This document shows positions 1 through 5,591 of a stretch of 8,431 nt of DNA, one piece after another. This DNA comes from Candidatus Methanofastidiosia archaeon. GTDB taxonomy: Archaea; Methanobacteriota_B; Thermococci; Methanofastidiosales; NM3. The stretch's first letter is position 1. The number at the start of each line of letters is the position of its first letter. The notes below the pieces were generated by a model. It was not told the origin of the DNA and searched no databases. It worked only from the letters and a program-made list of their open reading frames with translations. Made by a program: the position numbers and the translations under genes. The stretch spans positions 1-8,431 of the forward strand of contig JAHKLV010000051.1 of the NCBI GenBank assembly GCA_020854925.1, in the 5' to 3' direction.

Positions 1-728
1 GAGACATCCTCCGGCGTGATGTTTGCCCCAAGGATGTTGTTGGCAAGGATCACCACCTTGGCACAGGCGTCCCATCCATCCACGTCGGCGGAAGGATTGG
101 ATTCGGCATAGCCCAGTGATTGTGCCATGGCGAGCGCTTCGTCAAAGCCCATGCCGTCAAGCTCCATGCGCTCGAGCATGAAGTTGGTGGTGCCGTTGAG
201 CACGCCCCTGACCGAGGCGAAGGATGTCGCGGGCAGGCCGTCGATGGCAAGGCTGATGGCGGGCGTTCCCGAAAGCACCGTGCCCTCGTAGCCGTAGTAG
301 ACGTGGTTCTTGTCTGCAAGGCCTTTGAGCTCTTTGTAGGCGATGGCGGGAGGGGCCTTGTTCGTGGAGATGAAGTGCTTGCCCTTTCCCAATGCCAGGC
401 GCGCGTGCTCAAGTCCCACGCCCCCCGTCTTGAGGTTCGTGGGCGTAGCCTCGACGACAACGTCCACCTCGGGTTTCGCGATGATGTCAAAGGATGACAG
501 CCCCCGCTCGCCGGCGAGGCGCGGGGATTCGGGGGATTCGGCAAGGACGATGGATATGTCAATGCCGCCGGGGTTGTATATCGAGCCCCGGACCTTGTCG
601 CATACGGCGACGACGTCCGCCGACAGGCCGTACCGTTCCTTGAGTATCTCACCCTTCTCAGCGAGGAGCTTCAAAAAGCCCGTGCCGACGACACCGAGGC
701 CGATGATGGCTATCTTGTAGTGACGCAT
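1..728 (-). CDS. hom: Homoserine dehydrogenase, C-terminal part cut by window edge
   Basis: Reduces L-aspartate 4-semialdehyde to L-homoserine with NAD(P)H in the cytoplasm, the branch point toward threonine. The visible 242 residues begin with a Rossmann nucleotide-binding motif GLGVVG (residues 10-15). They continue with STNK (121-124), the conserved GTTN (179-182) at the substrate domain, and YAESNPSADVDGWDACAK (207-224). This last stretch carries a Glu (209), Asp (220) and Lys (224) matching the catalytic positions known in yeast homoserine dehydrogenase. I read it from the ATG at 728 (reverse strand), 13 bp after the asd stop. The SD is weak: only GGGG, 8 nt upstream, so translation may be coupled to asd. 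Archaeal homologues run to roughly 320-340 aa, so about 80-100 residues should lie beyond the left edge. It is the last gene visible in the threonine run. Family assignment is firm; whether a C-terminal ACT domain follows cannot be seen. Confidence 0.95.
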   Translation of the reverse strand, partial: MRHYKIAIIGLGVVGTGFLKLLAEKGEILKERYGLSADVVAVCDKVRGSIYNPGGIDISIVLAESPESPRLAGERGLSSFDIIAKPEVDVVVEATPTNLKTGGVGLEHARLALGKGKHFISTNKAPPAIAYKELKGLADKNHVYYGYEGTVLSGTPAISLAIDGLPATSFASVRGVLNGTTNFMLERMELDGMGFDEALAMAQSLGYAESNPSADVDGWDACAKVVILANNILGANITPEDV

Positions 729-741
729 GGATACGGCCCCG

Positions 742-1773
742 TTACAGATACTCGAGCTCCTTGAGGAGCTCGGCGTTGAGGATGGACGCGCCGACGGCAC
801 CGCGGATGGTATTGTGTCCCATGGTGACATACTTGAACGTCCGTGGAGCGACCTTCACGATGCGCCCGGCGGTGACGGACATGCCGTTGCCGAGGTCGCG
901 GTGCATGCGTGGCTGGGGGATGTCCCGCAGCTCTATGGGCCGCTTCGGGGCGGAGGGCAGGTTGCGGTCCTGGGGGATGCCCCTGAAGGAACGCAGCGCC
1001 TCGGTGAACTCTTCCTCCGTGGCGTCGCGCTCAAGCTCGATGAACACCGACTCCGTGTGTCCGTCGATGACGGGGACGCGCGTGCACAGCGCCGTCATGC
1101 CGAAGGTGGCAAAGGATACCGCGTCGTTGGAAAAAGAACCGAGCAGCTTCTTCGGCTCGCGCTCCATCTTTTGCTCCTCCTTGCCGATGTAGGGGATGAC
1201 GTTGTCGAGAATGGCCATGGAGGACACCCCGGTAAAGCCTGCACCGGAGACCGCCTGCATGGTGGCGACCTTGACGTCCTTGATGCCAAAGGCGTCCATG
1301 AGCGGCTTGAGCGTCATGACGAGCATGATGGTGGAGCAGTTGGGATTCGTGACAAGGCACCCGTTCCATCCCTTCTTCCGCTGCAGGTCGATAAGACCGA
1401 GGTGCTCGGGGTTCACCTCGGGGATGAGGAGCGGCACGTCGGCGTCCATGCGGTGGGCCGCCGAGTTGGTGGAAACGGCTATCTTTTCGGCAAGTTCCGC
1501 CTCCACCTGTCCGGCAACGTCTGCCGGAAGCGCGGAGAAGGCGATGTCGATGTCGTACTCCTTCAGGATGTTCTTGGACGTCTCTGCGATGGTCATGTCA
1601 AGGATATCGTCAGGGTATTCGAATCCAAGGTCGTTGTCTCCGTAACGCGTTCCAGCAGTTCTCTTCGAGGCGGCAATACATTCGATATCGAACCAGTCGT
1701 TCTCGCTCAGCATTTTCACGAAACGCTGTCCAACCATGCCGGTAGCACCCAGCACTGCTGCTTTCATTTTCAT
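742..1773 (-). CDS. asd: Aspartate-semialdehyde dehydrogenase
   Basis: Catalyses NADPH-dependent reductive dephosphorylation of L-aspartyl-4-phosphate to L-aspartate 4-semialdehyde, the second step of the aspartate pathway and the point where lysine synthesis also branches. The protein is 343 aa, normal for the archaeal/fungal-type enzyme. It opens with the Rossmann motif GATGMVGQRF (9-18). The nucleophilic cysteine is Cys146 in NPNCST, followed by QAVSGAG (173-179). A conserved histidine, His239 in PVIDGHTES, fits the general acid/base position. Two ATGs are possible (1773 and 1767, reading MKMK). The first is preferred because AGGTGAG ends 5 nt before it. The gene begins 2 bp after the thrC stop, and that SD lies next to and partly upstream of the thrC stop codon, indicating tight coupling. 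It sits between thrC and hom in the operon. No truncation or missing catalytic residue is seen. Confidence 0.97.
   Translation of the reverse strand: MKMKAAVLGATGMVGQRFVKMLSENDWFDIECIAASKRTAGTRYGDNDLGFEYPDDILDMTIAETSKNILKEYDIDIAFSALPADVAGQVEAELAEKIAVSTNSAAHRMDADVPLLIPEVNPEHLGLIDLQRKKGWNGCLVTNPNCSTIMLVMTLKPLMDAFGIKDVKVATMQAVSGAGFTGVSSMAILDNVIPYIGKEEQKMEREPKKLLGSFSNDAVSFATFGMTALCTRVPVIDGHTESVFIELERDATEEEFTEALRSFRGIPQDRNLPSAPKRPIELRDIPQPRMHRDLGNGMSVTAGRIVKVAPRTFKYVTMGHNTIRGAVGASILNAELLKELEYL
753..772 (-). other. Strong hairpin at the asd/hom junction
   Basis: The mRNA strand reads CGAGCTCC, TCAA, GGAGCTCG: a perfect 8-bp GC-rich stem closed by a 4-nt loop. It lies in the last codons of asd (…ELLKEL…), ends 8 nt before the asd stop codon and 24 nt before the hom ATG. 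The stem includes an AAGGAG sequence. It could be an intercistronic RNA structure affecting hom translation or mRNA processing, but the repeated codons for Glu-Leu on both sides of Leu-Lys could also create it by chance. The fold is read directly; a function is inference. Confidence 0.5.
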
Positions 1774-1775
1774 GG

Positions 1776-2966
1776 TTACTCACCTAGTATTCGCTGTAGG
1801 GTATTCATGTCTCCATCCACAGGGTCCATGATCTTGATTGATTCGGTCACGGCGTTGGGGTCCTTGAGGCCGTGCCCGGTGGTGATAAGGACGGTGGTCT
1901 CGTCGCGCTCTATGGCGCCGCATGCCAGAAGCTTCTGCATGCCGGCAACGGACGAGGCCGACGCGGGCTCCACGAAGATGCCCTCCGTCGAGGCGAGGAG
2001 GCGCTGCGCGGCGAGGATCTCCTCGTCGGTCACCGCTTCCATGAGGCCGCCCGATTCCTTGACGGCGTTAAAGGCCTTGAGCCAGCTCACCGGATTGCCG
2101 ATGCGTATCGCCGTGGCGATGGTCTCGGGGTGCTTTTCGGGGATGAGCGTGTCAAGCCCCTCCTTGTACATGCGCACCATGGGCTGCGATCCGGCTGCCT
2201 GGATGCCCGTCATCACGGGGAGCGAGTCGGTGATGCCCGCTGCCTTGAGCTCCTTGAAGCCCTTCCAGATGGCCGAGATGTTGCCGGCGTTGCCCACGGG
2301 CAGAATGATGCGGTCAGGCACCTCGCCCAGCTGGTCGTAGATCTCAAACGCGATGGTCTTTTGCCCTTCGAGCCGGTAGGGATTGATGGAGTTGAGGAGG
2401 TAGATGCCAAAGGCCTTTGAAGCGGTCATGACGGCGTCAAGCGCCTGGTCGAAGTTCCCGTTGATGGGGATGACCTTCGCGCCGTAGATAATGGCCTGGG
2501 CAAGCTTGCCGAGTGCAATCTTTCCCGAGGGTATCATGACGTAGCAGTCAAGGGCCGCGTGTGCCGAGTATGCCGCAAGCGACGCCGACGTGTTGCCGGT
2601 GGAGGCGCAGGCGACCTTGGTCATGCCGAGCTCGAGCGCCTTGCTCACCCCGACGGTCATGCCCCGGTCCTTGAAGGAGCACGTGGGATTCTCCCCTTCG
2701 TTCTTGATGTAGAGGCGACGGTATCCGAAGTCCCCCTTGAGGTTCTGCGACTCGTAGAGGGGTGTTCCTCCCTCGTGGAGCGACGCGCGCCGGGTCACCG
2801 GCAAAAACGACTGGTACTTCCACACCGAGGGGTTGTTGCCGTCAAAGACATCCTGTGTCTCGTTGAGGTCGATGACGGCTTCGAGTATGGAGCCGCACGT
2901 GCAGTTGTACACGATGTCTGTGGGCTCATACCGTTTTCCACATGTTATGCAACGAAGGTAGTGCAT
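1776..2966 (-). CDS. thrC: Threonine synthase (PLP-dependent)
   Basis: Converts O-phospho-L-homoserine to L-threonine and phosphate, the last step of the pathway, using pyridoxal phosphate. The 396-aa protein begins with a small metal-binding-type ribbon with cysteines at 6, 9, 22 and 24 (CxxC…CxC), a feature of many archaeal threonine synthases. The PLP-binding lysine is Lys99 in TCSFKDRGM. STGNTSAS (122-129) and GNAGN (225-229) form the cofactor phosphate-binding region, and TTGHGLKDP (362-370) is a conserved C-terminal motif. The ATG at 2966 is preceded by AAGGTGAG with 5 nt spacing, and that SD overlaps the thrB stop. The gap to thrB is 11 bp. The SFKD context and flanking thrB and hom genes argue for threonine synthase over threonine dehydratase or cysteate synthase, a related methanogen enzyme for coenzyme M that I cannot fully exclude from sequence alone. 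Confidence 0.95.
   Translation of the reverse strand: MHYLRCITCGKRYEPTDIVYNCTCGSILEAVIDLNETQDVFDGNNPSVWKYQSFLPVTRRASLHEGGTPLYESQNLKGDFGYRRLYIKNEGENPTCSFKDRGMTVGVSKALELGMTKVACASTGNTSASLAAYSAHAALDCYVMIPSGKIALGKLAQAIIYGAKVIPINGNFDQALDAVMTASKAFGIYLLNSINPYRLEGQKTIAFEIYDQLGEVPDRIILPVGNAGNISAIWKGFKELKAAGITDSLPVMTGIQAAGSQPMVRMYKEGLDTLIPEKHPETIATAIRIGNPVSWLKAFNAVKESGGLMEAVTDEEILAAQRLLASTEGIFVEPASASSVAGMQKLLACGAIERDETTVLITTGHGLKDPNAVTESIKIMDPVDGDMNTLQRILGE
1779..1785 (-). promoter_or_regulatory. Ribosome binding site of asd, inside the 3' end of thrC
   Basis: AGGTGAG on the reverse strand lies immediately before the thrC stop TAA (1778-1776) and 5 nt before the asd ATG at 1773. It matches the archaeal GGAGGTGAT complement. 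Its place inside the upstream gene suggests that thrC and asd are translated in a linked way. Its spacing picks the ATG at 1773 over the one at 1767. Confidence 0.8.
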
Positions 2967-2971
2967 GCTTT

Positions 2972-2979
2972 CTCACCTT
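2972..2979 (-). promoter_or_regulatory. Ribosome binding site of thrC overlapping the thrB stop
   Basis: AAGGTGAG on the reverse strand starts within the thrB stop codon TAA (2980-2978) and ends 5 nt before the thrC ATG at 2966. It is the same GGTGAG core and spacing as before asd, which supports both start choices. Confidence 0.8.
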
Positions 2980-3898
2980 ATTCGAGGGCAAGGACCTCTG
3001 CGCCCCTGCCGATTTTCGTACAATAAGCGGTACTGCCGATGCCATGGCCCGCAAAGGCGCCGGAGATGGCGTCTGCCACCGCGGGGCCGTTGTCCTCGAC
3101 GATGGCAAAGACGGTGGGTCCCGACCCGCCGAGGGAGAAGGCGAGCGCCCCGGCATCGAGGGCGGCCGCCCTGGCGTCGTCGTACCCGGTGACGAGCGCC
3201 TTGCGATAGGGTATGGAGAGGCGGTCCTCAAGCGCCGTCCCGAGCTCCCGGTATGCACCGGTCATGAGGGCGTGTATGACAAAGGAAGCGTTGGCGACAT
3301 TGGCCACGGCGTCGGCCATGGGCACGGTTGCCGGAAGGATGGCCCGGGCTTCCTTGGTGCTCACCCTGATGTCGGGAAGCACGGCAACAACGCGAAGGTC
3401 CTCGGGCATGATGTGAAGCGCCGCGTACGGTTCAAGCGAGCGAACGGCCACAAAGCCGCCGTGGTAACTTGGCGCGACGTTGTCGGGATGGGGATTGCCG
3501 GTGGCAAGGCCCTCGCCTTGCGCGGCCGCCCAGACGATGTCGGCATCAGAGGTGATGCCGGCAAGGGCCGCCGCCGCCAGCGCGCCGCCCACGCACGAGG
3601 CGCCGGAGCTCCCCATGCCGCTTGCCGGGCGCACGCCCTTGGTAACGGTCATCTTGAATGAGAGGTCGCCCCGCCCTGCACGGCCCAAAAGCGCCAGTGC
3701 CGCATACGACGCCACGTTTTTGGTGACGGACGTGGGAAGGGGATAGGGTACGGAATCCACGGTCGACGGACCGTCGGTGAGTTCCATCTCGACGATGTCG
3801 TAGGGCTCTTCCAAAGCGATGCCGAACACGTCGAAACCGGGGCCGAAGTTGGCGATGGTCGCCGGGGCCCTGACTTTGGCATACGTGTTCATTGGCAT
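2978..3898 (-). CDS. thrB: Homoserine kinase (GHMP family)
   Basis: Phosphorylates L-homoserine with ATP to O-phospho-L-homoserine, feeding threonine synthase encoded next. The 306-aa length is normal for the family. The GHMP ATP-binding loop is GVRPASGMGSSGAS (88-101). An N-terminal ANFGPGFDVFG (16-26), an HPDNVAPSYHGG stretch (137-148) and the C-terminal GHMP motif LGGSGPTVFA (256-265) complete the signature. GHMP kinases are many, but NFGPGFD and the position between aspartate kinase and threonine synthase make homoserine kinase the clear choice. The start is slightly uncertain. The ATG at 3898 lies 4 nt after a GGTGA and overlaps lysC by 10 bp; the ATG at 3892 (protein starting MNTYAK) makes an ATGA overlap with the lysC stop, at 10 nt spacing. 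Both give essentially the same enzyme. Confidence 0.96.
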   Translation of the reverse strand: MPMNTYAKVRAPATIANFGPGFDVFGIALEEPYDIVEMELTDGPSTVDSVPYPLPTSVTKNVASYAALALLGRAGRGDLSFKMTVTKGVRPASGMGSSGASCVGGALAAAALAGITSDADIVWAAAQGEGLATGNPHPDNVAPSYHGGFVAVRSLEPYAALHIMPEDLRVVAVLPDIRVSTKEARAILPATVPMADAVANVANASFVIHALMTGAYRELGTALEDRLSIPYRKALVTGYDDARAAALDAGALAFSLGGSGPTVFAIVEDNGPAVADAISGAFAGHGIGSTAYCTKIGRGAEVLALE

Positions 3899-5274
3899 GC
3901 CTTCACCGAGAGGAATTCGTCGTGAATGGCCTGTACGGCCACCTTCATGTCCGCCTCGCGAATGGCGACATTGATGGAGACTTCCGAGGAACCCTGTGAG
4001 ATCATGTCGTTGTTGATGTGTTTGTCGGCGATGGCGTTGAAGAATCGTGCCGCCATGCCAGCCTTGCGGCTCATGCCCTCTCCCACGATGCTGACCACGG
4101 CGATGTTGTCGATGATGTTGAATCGCTCGTAGTACTCACGCAGGAGGATCCGCTTGACGTTCTTCACGTCGTCGGTGGGCACGACAAAGGAGACGTTGGC
4201 CTGGGACGAGCCCTGGGTGACCATCATGACGTTTATCTGGCCCTCCTCCATGTTTTGGAAGATCTCCTTGAGGACCCGTGCGGACATGCCGATGCCGTAG
4301 CCGCGGATCTCCACGATGGAGGCGTCCTTGAGGATAGAGATGGACTTGACGCAGAACTCGTCCTCCTCGCGCTTGAGGGTGACCCTCGTGCCTGCCGAGG
4401 TGGAGAACGTGTTCTTGATAAGGATGGGGATGTTCTTTCGCATCGCCGCCTCGATGGTCTTGGGATGGATGACCTTGGCGCCGAAGTAGGCGAGCTCCAT
4501 GGCCTCCATGTACGTAAGCTCGGGGATGAGGTACGCCTCGGGAACGATGTTGGGGTCTACTGACATGACCCCGTCGACATCGGTCATGATCCAGACCTCG
4601 TTGGCGTCGAGCACGTCGCCGAAGATGGCGGCGGAATAGTCGGACCCGCCGCGGCCCAGCGTCGTGCGCTGGCCGTTCTTGCTCGCGCCGATGAATCCGG
4701 TGATGATGGGGATGACGCCCTGGCCGAGGAGCGGCACAATCTTTTCCTCGGCGCGCTTTTCCGTCGCCTCGAAGTCAACGGTGGCGTTCATGAAGTGGCT
4801 GTCGGTAACGACGATCTCCGCGGCGTCTATCTGCTCTGCCTTGTAGCCGCGGGCCTTGAGGGCGCGGGTCACGATGAGCGTCGAAAGGCGCTCGCCGAAG
4901 GAGACGATGTAGTCGAGGGACCGTGGCGTCACCTCGCCCACGTAGAACACGCCGGTGAGAATCTTTTCAAGCTCGGCAAGACGCTCGTCGATCTCGATGA
5001 TGGTCTGCATCTTGAGCTTCGTGTCGGGGATGATGTCGCACGCCTCGTAGTGCTTTTCCTTAATCTGGAGTAGCGTGTCCTTCGGGCGCTTGTACAGGGC
5101 GCTTCGTCCGGCGTAGAGCAAGAGATTCGTCACTCCGGAGATGGCGGAGAGCACGACTGCAACTTCGTCATAGTGTTCCCTTGCCTTGAGGACCTTGTCG
5201 ATGGCCTTGCCCATGTTTTCCGAGCTGCCAACCGACGTCCCGCCAAACTTCAGCACTACCCTGTTTTCATGCAC
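3889..5274 (-). CDS. lysC: Aspartate kinase with C-terminal ACT domains
   Basis: Phosphorylates L-aspartate to L-aspartyl-4-phosphate, the committed step toward threonine, lysine and methionine. The 461-aa protein opens with KFGGTSVGS (9-17), the amino acid kinase signature, and carries TTLGRGGSD (204-212), TDVDGV (231-236) and FGAKVIHPKT (264-273). From about 317 to the end are two ACT-type regulatory segments, seen as TQGSSQANVSFVV (353-365) and SQGSSEVSINVAI (426-438). Such segments bind end-product amino acids in this family, so feedback inhibition by threonine and/or lysine is likely; which one cannot be told. Translation starts at a GTG (5274-5272). The nearby ATG at 5270 is out of frame. 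The SD GAGGCGATCC lies just upstream. It is the first gene of the run, under a TATA box on the reverse strand, and overlaps thrB. There is no fused homoserine dehydrogenase domain; hom is separate. Confidence 0.96.
   Translation of the reverse strand: MHENRVVLKFGGTSVGSSENMGKAIDKVLKAREHYDEVAVVLSAISGVTNLLLYAGRSALYKRPKDTLLQIKEKHYEACDIIPDTKLKMQTIIEIDERLAELEKILTGVFYVGEVTPRSLDYIVSFGERLSTLIVTRALKARGYKAEQIDAAEIVVTDSHFMNATVDFEATEKRAEEKIVPLLGQGVIPIITGFIGASKNGQRTTLGRGGSDYSAAIFGDVLDANEVWIMTDVDGVMSVDPNIVPEAYLIPELTYMEAMELAYFGAKVIHPKTIEAAMRKNIPILIKNTFSTSAGTRVTLKREEDEFCVKSISILKDASIVEIRGYGIGMSARVLKEIFQNMEEGQINVMMVTQGSSQANVSFVVPTDDVKNVKRILLREYYERFNIIDNIAVVSIVGEGMSRKAGMAARFFNAIADKHINNDMISQGSSEVSINVAIREADMKVAVQAIHDEFLSVKACQ
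3903..3907 (-). promoter_or_regulatory. Ribosome binding site of thrB inside lysC
   Basis: GGTGA on the reverse strand, within the last codons of lysC. It is followed by 4 nt to the ATG at 3898 or 10 nt to the ATG at 3892. Other genes in this window have 6 nt after GGTGA, so the first ATG is modestly favoured, but the site does not settle the start. Confidence 0.55.
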
Positions 5275-5276
5275 GA

Positions 5277-5286
5277 GGATCGCCTC
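5277..5286 (-). promoter_or_regulatory. Ribosome binding site deciding the GTG start of lysC
   Basis: GAGGCGATCC on the reverse strand differs at one base from GAGGTGATCC, the full complement of the archaeal 16S 3' end. The GGCGA core ends 5 nt before the GTG at 5274. This supports GTG as the start codon of the aspartate kinase. Confidence 0.7.
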
Positions 5287-5337
5287 TTTCGTATATACTA
5301 CGTATGGTGCGCGTATGTCGTTAGGAACGACAATCCG

Positions 5338-5352
5338 TATTTAAAGATTTTC
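5338..5352 (-). promoter_or_regulatory. Predicted archaeal promoter of the threonine run
   Basis: On the reverse strand TTTAAATA (5345-5338) is a close match to the archaeal TATA box. It is preceded by an A-rich GGAAAATC that could serve as the TFB recognition element. Transcription would begin about 25 bp downstream, near 5315, leaving a leader of about 40 nt before the lysC GTG. No other TATA-like box of this quality lies within the run's short gene junctions, so it probably drives all five genes. Confidence 0.65.
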
Positions 5353-5359
5353 CTTGCCT

Positions 5360-5384
5360 ATGCGTCATTGTGATGATAACGCAT
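5360..5384. promoter_or_regulatory. Inverted repeat, candidate operator upstream of lysC
   Basis: ATGCGT (5360-5365) is mirrored by ACGCAT (5379-5384), with a further AT/AT match inside, giving an imperfect 25-bp dyad. It begins about 15 bp upstream of the lysC TATA box, roughly -45 to -69 from the predicted start, a usual place for an activator or repressor of the Lrp or similar type. The symmetry is seen; regulator and role are inferred. Confidence 0.4.
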
Positions 5385-5385
5385 G

Positions 5386-5407
5386 GGAATTGTGTGTGAT
5401 TCCACAC
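5386..5407. promoter_or_regulatory. Nested inverted repeats, candidate operator
   Basis: GGAAT (5386-5390) pairs with ATTCC (5399-5403) around an 8-nt TG-repeat spacer. A second pair, GTGTG (5394-5398) and CACAC (5403-5407), overlaps it. The element directly follows the 5360-5384 dyad between the two divergent promoters. Arms are short, so chance is a real alternative. Confidence 0.3.
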
Positions 5408-5416
5408 CTGCATGTA

Positions 5417-5434
5417 TATAATCGGAAGATTATA
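5417..5434. promoter_or_regulatory. Perfect 7-bp inverted repeat with GGAA spacer
   Basis: TATAATC (5417-5423), GGAA, GATTATA (5428-5434). This is a perfect AT-rich dyad of 18 bp about 90 bp upstream of the forward TATA box at 5521. It could bind a dimeric regulator. It lies outside both predicted transcripts, so an RNA hairpin role is less likely. Confidence 0.4.
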
Positions 5435-5520
5435 CCATGGTGATGTCAGACCGCCCATCTCTCATCATGTATCAGACGCTGTCGATATCATCATCCATCG
5501 TATTGAGACCTTGGGGAGGC

Positions 5521-5530
5521 TTTATAAATA
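5521..5530 (+). promoter_or_regulatory. Predicted promoter (TATA box) of the chagasin-domain gene
   Basis: TTTATAAATA is a consensus-quality archaeal TATA box, followed by TTTGG. Transcription would begin near 5550-5553, giving a leader of about 40 nt before the ATG at 5592. The identical ten bases recur before the beta-helix gene at 7547. Its position downstream of the ATGs at 5412 and 5437 argues against those earlier starts. Confidence 0.65.
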
Positions 5531-5562
5531 TTTGGAATCTCTGCGCCGTACGGGGAGGTATC

Positions 5563-5570
5563 TTTATAAG
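5563..5570 (+). promoter_or_regulatory. Second TATA-like box that would give a leaderless mRNA
   Basis: TTTATAAG is centred about 26 bp before the ATG at 5592, so transcription from it would begin at or beside the start codon. Leaderless mRNAs are common in archaea. It is a weaker match than TTTATAAATA at 5521, so this is an alternative or additional promoter. Confidence 0.35.
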
Positions 5571-5591
5571 GAAATCGGGAGAAGGGGGTGC

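Larger units (their letters stand above)
5275..5591. other. Divergent control region between lysC and the chagasin-domain gene
   Basis: These 317 bp separate the leftward threonine run from the rightward genes and carry no convincing gene. They hold a reverse-strand TATA box for lysC near 5338-5345, two forward TATA-like boxes (5521-5530 and 5563-5570), and three inverted repeats (5360-5384, 5386-5407, 5417-5434). The stretch 5435-5516 has no further element that I can support. A palindrome CCGTACGG (5546-5553) falls where the forward transcript would start if the first box is used. Confidence 0.75.

Noticed and set aside
120..720. Plus-strand frames opposite hom (120-497 and 343-720)
   Set aside because: They overlap a clear homoserine dehydrogenase and show no recognisable domain.
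727..2340. Long 537-residue plus-strand reading frame opposite asd and thrC
   Set aside because: It is the shadow of two firmly identified genes in GC-rich DNA, with low-complexity His/Gly/Asp-rich translation, no family motif and no promoter.
5270..5272. ATG near the beginning of lysC
   Set aside because: It is out of frame with the aspartate kinase; the in-frame GTG at 5274 has the SD site.
5360..5443. Possible 27-codon leader ORF beginning ATGCGTCAT
   Set aside because: No SD site, no promoter in the right place on the plus strand, and no run of codons for a pathway amino acid (no Thr, one Lys, no Met beyond the start), so an attenuation leader is not supported.
5412..5591. Sixty-residue N-terminal extension of the chagasin-domain protein
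   Set aside because: It would begin about 110 bp upstream of the TATA box at 5521 and bury the signal peptide at residue 61; the ATG at 5592 fits both promoter and export signal.
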